64,000 nt of DNA, from assembly GCA_033065855.1 (NCBI GenBank), contig JAVXUO010001376.1, positions 186,001-250,000 of the forward strand, read 5' to 3'. Shown in pieces: positions 47,482-59,267 of this stretch. Positions within the stretch are counted from its first letter, which is position 1. Each line of letters begins with the position of its first letter. The notes below the pieces were generated by a model. It saw nothing but the letters and a program-made list of their open reading frames with translations. It did no database searches and had not been told where the DNA came from. A program made the position numbers and the translations under genes. Source of the DNA: Escallonia rubra. Lineage: Eukaryota; Streptophyta; Magnoliopsida; Escalloniales; Escalloniaceae.

Positions 47482-48868
47482 CATGCAGACATGTTGAAGA
47501 AAGATGTAAACATAGTCAACCATGTAAAATATCTTGTATTGTTTAGCCAATTGAACCAAATACCAATTAGAAGCTCACATCCGCCAACCTAAAAAGTTGT
47601 CAAACGACTTTACGTTTCACAAAGGAAAAGCTTTGTATCTTCAACATGAGATGCCTTTAATTGCAATTGAAAGGTTACTTCGCTACTAATATGAATTTAA
47701 ATTTATTTTTTTAAATTCAGTTGAGACCATAATTCTTGATTAACTCATGATCATCAAGGAAAGTACAAAAAGTCTTGAATCATATATTGTCGTCATAAGA
47801 TTATGTATTGCAATATAAGATTGATAATGCCATGAGTTGATAAAGTGATAGCATCCACCTAATTTAATTAAAAAAGTGCTTGATAATACTATAATAAGCA
47901 TCATGAAACCTATCTTTCTTTCTAGTCTAATATATTGAATGCCAATTATTTAAGAAATTTCTCCTATTCCATGTACTATCCATTAAAAGGTTAACAATGA
48001 GATATTTGAAGAGTTTGATTATACGATTTTATTGATATCCTTTTTATTTTTTATAACAATATTGAATTTCAATCAAATATGACCCTTATCTAGTATATAT
48101 CAAGTTGCTTGTAAGTCGAAACTCACAGTAATTCGTAGAGAAGGCCTGATAATGAATCTTCAAGTCAATTTTTAGAGAAGACCCAAGCCAAATAGAGCGA
48201 ATTCATTGAATACCTATTAGTTTTGGAGATAAGGCAACATTTTTTATTTCTAAAGAGGCGAAGCTCATTTTGACCTTTTGGCAAAAAATTATTAATTGTA
48301 TATACCATAGGAAAATATTTGTTATGCGAAAGTTTTGCACTAAAATTTTTGCTTTTGTAGGTAGTATAGACATATCTTTAATGTTCAAAAAGTTAGGAGG
48401 ATTGGCCAATAAAATTATTTTCATTTAATTGGGAGGGAGAACCATGCATTTGCTTATTAGCTTGGGAAAATGGACCAACATTTAACATTGACAAATGAAG
48501 AGTCTAACATCACTGCATTTATATTATAACCAGGAATAATAATTATCATTAAAAAAAAAATTGGGGTAATTTTAACCAAAAAAATGATTTAGACTCGTCG
48601 ACACTTAGAAATAGTGTAGATGTACTCCGTAAATGTTTATACTCTTTTTCCTTCTGCCCTAAAAAAGAATCCTTTCTCGCATTCATCTCTTTCTTCCCTC
48701 TCACATGGCCGGTTGACACCAGCAACAGCCAACCCCCCACCCAACCCTGCAAACCCACACAGCCTAACCACCTTATGTATTTGCCTAACCACGACAATGA
48801 ACACCACCACTATCATCACTCAAAATGTCAGCGAAACCATAATCAGAGGATGACCTTGGACCTTCAGC
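47482..48868. other. Intergenic, nothing recognised
   Basis: AT-rich sequence on the right side of the Tat insertion. No gene, RNA or element ends were recognised. Confidence 0.5.
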
Positions 48869-50364
48869 CAGGGGTGGAGCTACACTGTGATGAGGGGGGG
48901 CTAATGTACCCCCTCAACTTTTGAAAAAAAATTCAAAAATCACAGGGTCTATTACTCTGCTCTCTCTCCCCCTCTGTGCGACATCTCTTTCTCTCTCTCC
49001 TCTGTGCGACAGCTCACAACCACTGACCCTCACAGTCAGCCATGGTCACGGGCTCACCAATTCAGGCCATTCGGCCACTCCGGTAAGCAAATCGCAGACG
49101 GATGATGGCAGAGCAGACACGGACCACGGCACCACCCCCCAACGCCAACGATCTAATTGAGCTTGATTTTCTCTCTATCTCTCTCTCTGGATTGTGGACG
49201 CAGCGGCCATGAGTCCCATGACCACGAAGGCACGGCGCACGAACAATCTAGGGTTCCGAGTTCTGACGAAGCCTATCGGCGGGAGGCGACGAGTCTTTAC
49301 TCTTTAGGGACCTCCCCCTTCCGGCCTTCCCCAACCTGTCAGGCCCCCTCCATCGTCAGCCCCCAGCTCCTTACCAAAGTCTACGTTCCCTTTTCCGCTC
49401 ATATGAATTCATCTCTCTCGGATCTGCTTGACCGGACTCGCCATTCAAGCTCAGCCCGAACATCCTTTAGGATCAAGTTCATTCACGTATATCAGTATGT
49501 TGTGAAGAAATTTATTCTTCTTCTTTTTTTTCCATTGTGCTTTATATATTTCGAGTCTTTACTTGTTGTAAACAATCTGGATTATGAGGAAAATGAGGCC
49601 AATTTGGCTGTTTGCTGATAAACTAAAATTCTTGAATGGGTGTTTGGTTTCTTGGAAAAATTTCACGGGAAGGAATTGAAATTTTAGGATTGGGTTTTGT
49701 TCAGTTCTTTGATTTGTAAACGTGGTGGTGTGTTTTTTATTTTTCCGGATCAATTGATTTTTGGGCGTTGTGAGGGTTATTGTTCTTCTCTAGTTTCTAT
49801 TGAAAGACATTGATTTTTATTGGAATTGCTTATTTGCTTATATGTGCTAATATCTTGAGGAAACAAGCAAGAAAAAATATTTGATTTTGTGAAATTAGCT
49901 AGTATGTGTATTCAAAACAATTACAAAAAATAATAAAAAGTATTCTAAAAAAAGCATCTTTTTCACCATTATTGAAAAAATGGAAAACAAAATTCCTAAA
50001 CATACAGTCCCTTGAGTTCTTAGTTTCTAATACTTGAGTTTCGAGGGGTTTAACAATAACTAATAACTGTGGCTCGAGTTGTGTTAAACCGAAGGGTGTG
50101 GGTTTAATTGTGAGTAGCGTGAGTTTTTTCTGATACGAAGTTGAAGTCGTGTCAATTTTTAGGTGGATAGGATAAATGAAATGCATATAGTAACTTTACG
50201 TGTAGCTTGCTTAGCTACAAAATTAGCCACAAGTCTTTAATGGCTCTCACCTTTTATATGCTTTTTAAGTACACTTAATTTTTGTGTATTATTTTACTTA
50301 TAAAAATTAGTAAATTTGATATAATTTTTACACCCCCTGAACAAAAATCCTGGCTCCGCCACTG
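48869..50364. mobile_element. hAT-like non-autonomous element, about 1.5 kb
   Basis: The left end reads CAGGGGTGGAGCTACA and the right end reverse-complemented reads CAGTGGCGGAGCCAGG, matching at 10 of the first 12 positions and in the style of plant hAT ends. The left half (about 48,950-49,480) is GC-richer with CT repeats, like the 5' end of a gene. One plus-strand frame (49,157-49,618) has no recognised domain. No clean 8-bp target duplication is visible, which lowers certainty. Confidence 0.55.
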
Positions 50365-50369
50365 CAGCA

Positions 50370-52216
50370 CTCCACTAGCTTCAAATGACAACTGCCAGAA
50401 ACCCATCTCCGCTTAGTGATCTACCATCATGACGGTGGGGGTTCGTTGAGATCTGAATCGTAAAGTGTCAATTTCAACAAATATTGTATTTAAAAAAGTG
50501 TAGCATGAGGAAGAGGGAGGTGATTCGTGATGCTCATGTTGTTTGAAAGGCATGTGTCTTCTTTTTCTTCTTCACCTAGGCCTCGACAGGTCTTCTTCTA
50601 ACCCATCAGCATTATCAGTGCACTTTGAACCTTAAGTGAGTGACCCATGAGTTGACACGGCCAGAATGGGCTTGGTCTCACCAGAAAGTCACTGACCCAT
50701 GAAGAACTAGGTCATCTGAACCTTAAGTGGGAGAAAAAATAGATAGGATCGGGATCCTACGCACACAGGAGGGGTTGGTGCCTCATGACGTCGTCTGACA
50801 TAGGAATGCGGCTGAGCACCCAAACCTGGAGAAGGATGAGGTCTGTACTTTGACGTACACGATGACGCACGTGAAGAAGAAGGATGAATATGATGCACAT
50901 CGGGTAAGGGACTTCGTTTTAGATATTTCTCTACAGATCGATGTAAGTTACAAATTAATTTGTTTATAGTTAAAATTTTGGTTATGTATTCGATGTCTAT
51001 TGCCTTAATGTCTTTAAAGTCAAATCACTGTTTTGCAAGCCTTGTATGCACAGATCAGGGTGTCTGGGTAGCAGTCCGGACAATCATCAGCGTCCACGAG
51101 TACGAGCACGAGTATCGGGGGTTTGAACGGTGGTTGGATACACTGAAGTCGTCAATAGGCCGAGAGTGCACGCACGCAGCCTGCCGAGCAAGACTGCACG
51201 TACTGTCATAGGAGTGTCCCCACCCCATATTTCCCCTCCACAGAGGCAGACACCGACTGTGGAGCGACAGTTACACTCGGATGATGTTCATCGCATTGAA
51301 GAGGTGTTCAGGATGATTAGGGCCCAGGATTAGGTACAAACACTATATCGATTACTAAACACTATATACGATTACTATCGAGATTAATGCGTCCGTACCT
51401 TTACCCCTGCAGGACACTGTTGCTGGACATACCGAGCCAGATCCGGATGACAGTACCACCGCAGACGAGGATGATGAGTAGGATCTAGATCGGGGTCTCG
51501 ATGAGCCCTGAGCTCTTCCCCTCTTCCCGTCCCGTGCTCTCCTGGAGTTATGCTCCCCTCCCAGGCCCTATTTAGATCCCCCTCACGCTCTTGTCCCCGC
51601 CCCCATGTTATATCGGGTTCACAATTCTAAACAAACTTTGTATATATATATTTTTCAGTTAGTATAGAATTTTGAAATTTGAATACACACACACACACAC
51701 AATATTGATGATGGATCAACAATTATATAACCCTAATGTGTATAGAGAATTGAAGTTTGAAAAATTACAAGTTCGGGTATTAAAAAAAATAAAAAATTAT
51801 ATTTTTAGCGATGGATTTATTCTATCGCTAAACGTCTTTAATTATGGTGTATTGAGAATCTTTTAGCGATGGAAATTTCCATCGTTAAAGGTATTATCGA
51901 TGTACTTTTAGCGACAGAACCGTCAGTAATATTTTTAGCGACGAAAAATTCTGTCGCTAAATATTTTCCAAAATTATTATTTTCGAAAAAAGAAATTAAA
52001 CTAATTAAAATACGAAAATTATCTTTAGCGACGGAATGTTCTTCGCTAATTAATTTATCGTCTCGTCGCTAAAGATTGATTTTTTGGCGACGGATTTCCA
52101 AATTACGTCGACAAACTTTTAGCGAAGAAGTATCCGTCGCTAAAAGTCCTTTGCGACAGAATATGGGCTTTTAGTGACAGAACAGTCCGTCGCTAAAAAT
52201 TCCTTTTCTTGTAGTG
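50370..52216. mobile_element. CACTA-type element, partial, with decayed coding traces
   Basis: The right end is clear: on the minus strand from 52,216 it reads CACTACAAGAAAAGGAA, the En/Spm terminus. Before it (about 51,786-52,200) the motif TTTAGCGACGGA repeats on both strands as subterminal repeats. Further left (about 50,850-51,520) GC-richer fragments with frames such as ERQLHSDDVHRIEEVFRMIR look like the end of a transposase-type gene. This assignment is tentative. The left terminus was not found, so the true start is unknown. Confidence 0.55.
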
Positions 52217-52227
52217 ATCTTGCCAGT

Positions 52228-53215
52228 CTCTTCATCCTCCCTCCCGTCCAAAGAAAAAAAAAAGCTTTGGGTTCAACTAGGAAGATGTTACAATCTTCCA
52301 AATATAGCGCAATTAATGATCGATATATAATGTGATTCATTACATTTCTACCAAAACCTTTTGCAGCAAATCTTTCCATGCCTTGATTCTCATCCGTGCT
52401 CTCCAATCTACTTTTCTTAGTTGATGTCATACGTAAGACCATGACCAAGAATCATGCAATGCTACTCGTGCCATATCATTCAATCTCTTTGCACTCGGGC
52501 CTCCAATCAGTCTAACGACACGCACGCAATGACTCCCGTTGGTATCTATTTGCGGCATTGGTCATATACATTTGGGGACCATATTCAGTCCGAATAGGAT
52601 TCGGACGTAACTAAGGGGTATGTCATATATGTTGCCTTTGCCTTTACTTGGGCAATTCTGGTTGCTTCTTTGATGCAGGTTGGCAACCAATCTGCTATGC
52701 TAGGTGGCATTGAATGTTGTTAAGTGGCTGCAAACTCAAAGCTGCACCACCAACGAAGATGGTGATGTTGATGACGATGAGTTGGACATCCCAGCTTGGA
52801 GCCTCCGTCTATGATGTGGAGTATAAACTTCGTACTTGGGATGGAGATTTTGGTTGTTTAACATCTACAAAAGTTACTAAAAGTCTAAGTTCATTGTAGT
52901 TGTTTAATATAGCAGCGTCTTGTTTTGTTGATTTTGTACAGGCTTGCCTAAGCTTGGATTTGCAATAACACCGATAAGAAAAACCAAATAAATAAATACA
53001 ATACAAAAACTATGCCGACAAATACATGGGTCGCTAGGTTTGTGTATAGTGTATGTAGCGGCCTCAAGTTTAGTCCCCCTTTTGGTCAAAGCGTGGTTTC
53101 TATAGTTGGACATTAGGTAGGTGACTCCTTTGGAACATTAGCTCGGCTCATCGTGTAGACGACTCCTAGGGGCACTACCCTAACGCGCTCCAGGTGCTCC
53201 AGTACAAGGATTGAC
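52228..53215. repeat. Segmental duplicate of 25,858-26,090, then unassigned sequence
   Basis: 52,228-52,445 matches 25,858-26,090. The rest (about 52,450-53,210) is unassigned. Frames around 52,690-52,900 have no recognised domain. Confidence 0.65.
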
Positions 53216-54040
53216 CACATGATATGCCACTTTTCGGTACACCATCTCCGGGATGATGACTGCGTGATTAATTAGTTTACGTGCTTCGACACTGGGGGCT
53301 ATTTATCGGCACCATTAAGAAGCATGACCGCCTGAATAACTTGAGACTGGAGCAGATCTATGGAGGGCGTTGCGCCTAGTACTCACGTCAGTTGCGTACG
53401 GGGCCTTCTTCATTGTTGTTAGGGTCTTTGTGTCTCTTGAAGGCCTAGTGGGACTTAATCTATGGCACCTCCACGAGTATTCGTTCCACTATTTTTCTTT
53501 CCGCCAAGGTTTTTTTACCCAGGTTTCATTTTGATGATTCCAGTAGATATGTGCTGCTGGAGTCTTTAGTCAGAACAAAAGAAAAGTGACGTTATAGAGG
53601 GTCTCATGACTGAAGTTGTATAAAATCCACATGAATAACAAGGATCTTAGATTCACACCCCAACTTTTCTCATTAACGGACAATTCTTAACATTACATCA
53701 CTAAATAAAAATCATTAGAAATACTTAATAGCCGTAAAATGTTGTTATATGGGGGTAGGAAGAATGTCCCTTCAACCCCGTAGTAGTCAAAATTTATTAA
53801 CGAACATAAGTCGCATGATATACTTCATCCCAAATTTTATGCTGCTCCCAAGTGTTCCGCCTAAGCACGATGACTAGGACCACAAGTGTTACAACCGCAG
53901 ATTTTTGACCGGCGGCATGCTCGGAATGGTTACTAGTATTGCCCCCTACAATGGACCACCAAAATATTTAAAATATTGTAGCTAGAGCACTTCATTTTTC
54001 GAAACCTTGCAAGATAAATAGCCTCTACATACATGCATAC
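53215..54040. repeat. Segmental duplicate of 30,440-31,980, carrying peptide exon 2 of copy P2
   Basis: Shared markers: cgtgattaattag, ggccttcttcattgttgtta, ttagattcacaccccaa and the exon 2 region with cattccgagca (minus strand). It is interrupted on the right by the CACTA element starting near 54,041. Confidence 0.75.
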
Positions 54041-56625
54041 ATGCAACAAGAAAAGAGCTCTATATATAGTGACGAAAAAGCCAACGGTACACAAGGACTC
54101 GTGGGCACAAGTGTTGTTATGCCAACGGTACACAAGGGCCCGTGGGCATAAGTGTTGGTAGGCCGTGAATGTTAAAATAACTTGTTTGTATAGATATACA
54201 TATTATTTAAAGTATGAGAATGGCATGCATGTATAATTTTTTGCGCGAGATGATAGACTGGCGTGACAAGAAGAGGATTTAAAAAGAGAGACAGACTTGG
54301 ATGGAATCAACTTCTCAAGTAATTAATCGAGATCGTTAGCTAGCTGCCACCTTCAAGATACCAATAGGAGATGTCAGCATGTATTGTGGAATGGACACCA
54401 CGGCTTACACCCCTATTTAATGTTATAAGAAGATAGATTCAAAAATACTAGTTGTTTTAGCATTAATCTCTAATCACGAGTAGTTTCATGTTTAACTCCG
54501 TATCTCGTGAAGCTAGCATTAATTGCATTCCTTACTGTACTACCAATAGACATGTCAGTACCATTGCCTTATGTTTGGTTTATGGGCAATGCATGTTTCA
54601 CCTTTTTTCTTCATCTTTCTATGCAAAAGCTCTCTCACATGTGATTCCATTTGCATCTCACAGTAAATGTTGGAGAGTGCAGCTGCTTATTTGGAAAGAT
54701 TCCCATGGAATTACTATCTGTTGAAGTCTCCAACTTGAGTTTAGGAAGAAAGCTGAGATGTTGTCAACATTGGACATGCAGTTTTGTATCGTGAAGGTAT
54801 GCATGAACGTGGAATTGTTGTTTGCGTCAATGCATCTTAGACGATTCTCAATGAGAAAATGATTGATACAAGAGGCTGTTTAGGCATAGTTTTGGTGATG
54901 CTTTTTCACCAAGTTACACTTATAGTTGGTATATCTTACCTAGGTATGGCAGGTATCGAAATGGAATATTTAATTTTGACTAGTAGTTTTGAGCCTCCTA
55001 TAGCTCCGGAGGTGTGTTGTATGCCCCCGTTCCGTTCTTGATTTGTCTAAAATAGAGAACTTGATTTTTTTTTGTTCTTCTCCTTTTAGTCATATTTTAG
55101 TTGTGAATCTAACGTTATTTATCATTATTTTCTTATTCTGGTTTCCCACATATTAGTTCACAGCAATCATCATCCGTGCAGAGGAGCCTGGAGCAAAAGA
55201 AAAATCTCTCTACAATTCATACTTGTATAATGACATTCCTACATATTCATTATCTCATCTTATTCGGTAAATTCTTTGATGCATTCTATTTTTCCTATTT
55301 ATTCATCTGTTTAAAGTCATTTTGCTCATTTTCAGTATTAGTATACTATAATTTTCCATGCTCGGAGAGAATTTGAATTGTTCTCATTATCTTATTAAGA
55401 CTATTGTGTTTGATTTGCTACAGCTGCTTTATGTTTTCCTTGGCTCCTCCTTGTGCTTGGTCATGGATACGTGCTCTAATTTTTGTTGTTTATGTTCTTG
55501 AGAATACATTTGGATCGGTATAGTATCCACCCTTTTACTTCAAGCACCTTGTTTTGTACGACTTCGAGTAATATGTGATTGGCGTGTCACATTTTACAGG
55601 ATGGTTGGGATGGCAAGAAGCAAGAAGCAAGAAGCAAACCATGCGAAGCAAGACGCGTTCCCTTGAGTTGTTCGTGGTTTGCAATTGTGTGTGGTTGACA
55701 TTAGGATATCTTAAGATATGTGAGTAGAGCATGAAAATGTTTAAGAATCTTGGTTACAATTTTGATGGTAAACTATTTATGATGGCTAATGTAATTTAGT
55801 GGCTAGATTGAAGTCTTTTCTATGTAATAGGTGTTTGACGATTATAATATTCACATGATTTTATGAAGTTTAGTCGTGCTCCATTGTTTAGTACTACTTA
55901 CAATTACAAGTTATTTTAACATGAATTAGATGCAATAATTAGTGACAATAAAAAATGGGTCTAAAAAAAATAGGAAATAGAACATATGCCTACGGAAGTG
56001 TCGTTGGGATATCTTTCTTATAATTCTCTTAGACATAAATGCCAACAATAGAAACCGTGGGTACAAACAAAAAACCACTAGAAGTTGTATCTACGCCAAC
56101 GGCAGGACCATGGGAAAAGAGGAAAAATGTCGACGGTATACCTGTAGGTAAAAGTCTTAAAACCGTAGGCACAAAGGAAGAAAGGCCTGCGGATTTTCCG
56201 TAGGCAAAAGTCTTTAAAAACCGTAGGCACATAGGAGAAAAGGCTTACGGTATATCCGTAGACAAAAGTCTTAAAAACCGTTGGCATAAGAGACTTATGT
56301 CAAACTCAACAAATGTATGTCCCTACGGAACGACCGTAGGCCTATGTCTTTACTTCCGTAGGCATATGTATATGCCATCGGAAGAAGCACCCACGGTACA
56401 ATACCGTAGGCATAGCCTATGCCAACGCTTTTTTTAACCTATGCCAAGGCTTTAGTACCGTTGGCATACACCGTTTCTCTTGTAGTGACATACACATTGT
56501 CTATACCTCAGATACTTGGGACAAACTTTGCGTAGATTCTTGCTGGTGTTACACAGGCGACGAAGTGAACCCAAAGTAAAGAGGTTTAAGCAAAGGATAA
56601 GAGTATTAGTAGCAGCGAACTTCAT
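53796..56625 (-). pseudogene. Secreted-peptide-like gene, copy P2, split by a CACTA element
   Basis: Exon 1 (56,625-56,507) starts MKFAATNTLILCLNL. One extra T relative to P1 and P3 shifts the frame before the end of the signal peptide. The donor GTATAG follows. The matching exon 2 with a good TTGTAG acceptor is found at 53,945 and downstream, keeps NTSNHSEHAAGQKSAV, and then diverges. The two exons are about 2.56 kb apart because a CACTA element sits in the intron; in P3 the intron is 135 bp. With the frameshift and the insertion, the copy is probably dead. Confidence 0.62.
54041..56489. mobile_element. CACTA-type element in the intron of peptide copy P2
   Basis: The right end on the minus strand reads CACTACAAGAGAAACGG (from 56,489). 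The left end reads acaagaaaagagctc from about 54,045, missing a clean CACTA. Near both ends the motifs GCCAACGGTA and CCGTAGGCATA repeat many times on both strands (54,075-54,160; 55,985-56,470) as subterminal repeats. The interior has no recognised transposase, so it is non-autonomous. Confidence 0.75.
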
Positions 56626-56759
56626 CTCTTTTTGCACACCTAACAAATGGATTACTTGCTTTTTCGTGTTATTCATCCACTCTTCTGTGGGTACTAACAA
56701 TAATATGAAGGAAATCGAGAACATGTGTTGTCCTCTTCCTTGGGTGTTAACGTAAAGGA

Positions 56760-57436
56760 AAAGGACCACAACCCTTTTTTTTTTAATCAGATAGCAGCCA
56801 CTTTTTCCTCTTTTATCATATGAAGATCCCTATTATTCATTTTGATACATATTATTAATATGTATCAAAATGCATAAGAGGGATCTTAGATTCACACCCC
56901 AACTATTCTTATTTGCACATCTATATCTTACACTCCTCATTTATCGATAAATCTATCTCAGCATCAAAGAGTTTATGTGAATTGAAGAAGTACATATCAT
57001 CAGAAGAGTACACAGAAGAGGAGCACACACTTATACATTTAAGAACGAATAAACTTTGGCTGCTACCTCGGTTGCAGAAATCTTCCTCCAACCCTATATA
57101 TAGTGACAATTAATAGTCACTAAATGTCTTTAGTGACTTTTCTGTTAACACTTTCAGCGACATCTCTTAACAGCATTTTTTTAGTATCACTAAATAAAAG
57201 TCACTAGAAAGATTTAGAAACCATTAATTGTCACTACATGGGGCTAGGAGGAAGATTCCTTTAACCCGGGTAGCAGTCAATTTTTTTCCTTTTAAGAACC
57301 AGCATATATACATCCAGTATTCAGATGAGGGATGTGTATGGAAGGGGCGGGCGACATGTTACATATAGCTAGCACAAGCCGCATGATAGACTTCATTCCC
57401 AGATTGTATGCTGCTTCGGAGTGTGTCACCTAAGAA
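56760..57436. repeat. Flank between peptide copies P2 and P3, with a MITE
   Basis: It contains markers shared with 31,460-31,740 (ttagattcacaccccaa, cactcctcat, gaagaggagcacacac). A MITE of about 179 bp lies at 57,079-57,257. Confidence 0.75.
57079..57257. mobile_element. MITE, about 179 bp
   Basis: The left end reads AATCTTCCTCCAACCC, then TATAGTGACAATTAAT. The right end reverse-complemented reads AATCTTCCTCCTAGCCCC, then TAGTGACAATTAAT. The inside repeats agtgac/gtcact motifs. Half copies remain at about 31,668-31,740 (left arm) and 53,655-53,775 (right arm), so the insertion predates the duplications. Confidence 0.7.
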
Positions 57437-57781
57437 TTAGGGATGACGATTGCTTCCACCACCGGACTTTGAGGGGCTTCCACGAACTGCAGATTTTTTA
57501 CCGGCGGCCTGCTCGGAATGGTTACTGGTATTGCCCCCTACAATGGACCACCAAGATAGTTAAAACAGTGTAGCTAGAGCACTTCATATTTCAAAACCTG
57601 ACAACATACATAAGTAGCCTCTACATACGTGTATAGATACATACATACATGTGGAGTAGCATATGCATATACCTGAGATACTTGGGACAAACTTTGCAGA
57701 GATTCTTGCTGGTGTTACATGGTGAACCCAAAGTAAGAGGCTTAAGCAAAGGATAAGAGTAGTAGTAGACGTGAACTTCAT
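57437..57781 (-). CDS. Putative small secreted peptide precursor, copy P3, 69 aa (exons 57781-57673 and 57537-57437)
   Basis: The only copy of the family without visible damage. Exon 1 (36 codons plus 1 nt) encodes MKFTSTTTLILCLSLLLW, then VHHVTPARISAKFVPSIS. That is a signal peptide with a likely cleavage after Ala25. It ends CTCAG before GTATATG. A 135-bp intron ends TTGTAG. Exon 2 completes a glycine codon and reads GNTSNHSEQAAGKKSAV, then RGSPSKSGGGSNRHP-stop. SP, variable middle and short Ser/Gly/Pro-rich basic C-terminus fit the general plan of plant peptide hormones or phytocytokines. The end loosely resembles PIP/IDA and SCOOP-type motifs but matches none exactly. Frame choice rests on splice phase and on NTSNHSE being kept in P1 and P2. 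A TATA-like CCTTTATATTA lies about 80 bp upstream. Not recognised as any named gene. Confidence 0.55.
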
Positions 57782-57789
57782 CTCCTTTT

Positions 57790-58380
57790 GCACGCCTAAC
57801 AAATAGATTGCTTGCTTTTTCGTGCTATTCGTCCACTCTTCTGTGGGTACTAACAATAATATAAAGGAAATGGAGAACATGTGTTGTCCTCTTCCCTTCC
57901 TTGGGTGTTAATGTAAAGGAAACTGACGACAACGTTGTTATCAGATATAACAGCTACTTGTTGTTTTACTGCAACTCGTCGTTTTCAATCTTGAGGAGGC
58001 TAGTCTAAGTCTTGTAGGTCTTTGAATCTTAATTATGGGGGTTGGGCTCTAGTTTTCTTGAATCTTAATTGTGGAAGTTAGAAAATGGTATTTTTGCTTT
58101 CACACGAGAACATACTTTTGTCTACTGACGGGATCAAGATATATAATGTGGACTGTTGAAAGTATTTTTAGTCCCTTTAGAATCTCAAACATTGCGCTAG
58201 TATTTATAGAACTTTACCATTATTTTGGCTCTACCTAATTGTGTTGCCTAATTACTTTACCACCTTTGCCTAAGATAAGGAGTAATCTATGTTAAGTTGT
58301 GTAAGGAAAGTCAATTTAAAAAATAAATAGTGATTTTTTGTAATTGAGCCGCTCAAAAAGTATAGAAGAACTGTCTTTGT
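57790..58380. repeat. Upstream region of peptide gene P3, duplicate of 32,220-32,740
   Basis: Markers such as acatgtgttgtcctcttcc, ttgggtgttaatgtaaagg, gttagaaaatggtatttt and ctatgttaagttgtgtaagg occur in the same order upstream of P1. This is a shared promoter region of the family, so it would be the place to look for common control elements. Confidence 0.75.
57856..57868 (-). promoter_or_regulatory. TATA-like box before peptide gene P3
   Basis: On the minus strand it reads CCTTTATATTA, about 80 bp before the ATG. The conserved leader gtacccacagaagagtgg follows and is shared with P1 and P2. Confidence 0.4.
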
Positions 58381-59267
58381 AATTTCAGTGGGCGCATCAT
58401 CTTTTGATCAATTCAGTATATTATCATCCGTTAGTTTTCCTTTTTAGCGAAGTTCTCAGGCCCGAGAGGCAAAAAAAGATCTCACACTGTTCAGCGGTTG
58501 TGTTGTAGGCGCACGATCGATAGTGAGTTTGCCCAGCAGTGCAAACATTGGCACGCCCAATGTGACACCGGTAGCTAAAAAAGAAACCTATGTCAAGCAC
58601 ACGTAGTAATGTCGTGAGGCAAATCGGCACCACTAATGGTACCGAAACTCCAAACACCAACAACAACGATGACAACTTGGAAGAAACAAGAAATACTCAA
58701 GCCATTAATGGCATGAGCAGGAAGGAGAGTGTGAACGCCAATGTTCAAGACTCAGAAAATACCAACGGGGGAAGCTCCAGTAATGATGGGAGTCCTAACA
58801 CGGGGATGCCGATTATCGGCCACAATGGCCAAACTTTGGCGCAGATGATGGACCAAGTTAGTTCATCAACTCAAGAGTTTAAAGATATGATATCTCGATT
58901 TTTGACTGCTTTGGATAATCAAAATGTGTCTTTGAATAAATTGGTTAGCGAGCAGAGTCAGTTTGGTTCCAAATAGGAGAGGAAGTGAGGCGAGTGTCAG
59001 AGGAAAGAAATACCTCTGAAAGAGAGATGATCAAAGGTCTGTCGGGAGAAATCCAAAAACAGACTTCTTCTCTTGCTAGGGTGGTAAATTTAAACTTGTA
59101 AAAAGGGAAAGCCCTTGTTAACGGTCATACCGATCCGTTCGAGATCGATAGTTCTCCTATAAGGATCGAAAATACTGTAAAACAACCAAATGGTTTGAGT
59201 TCAAATCAACCGCACGAGTCTGGTTGGTACATTCCCACACCTATCGACAGGGGAGAAAACGGGCCAA

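Noticed and set aside
54488-54724. 78-codon plus-strand frame inside the CACTA element
   Set aside because: No transposase or other domain; length within chance for this composition.
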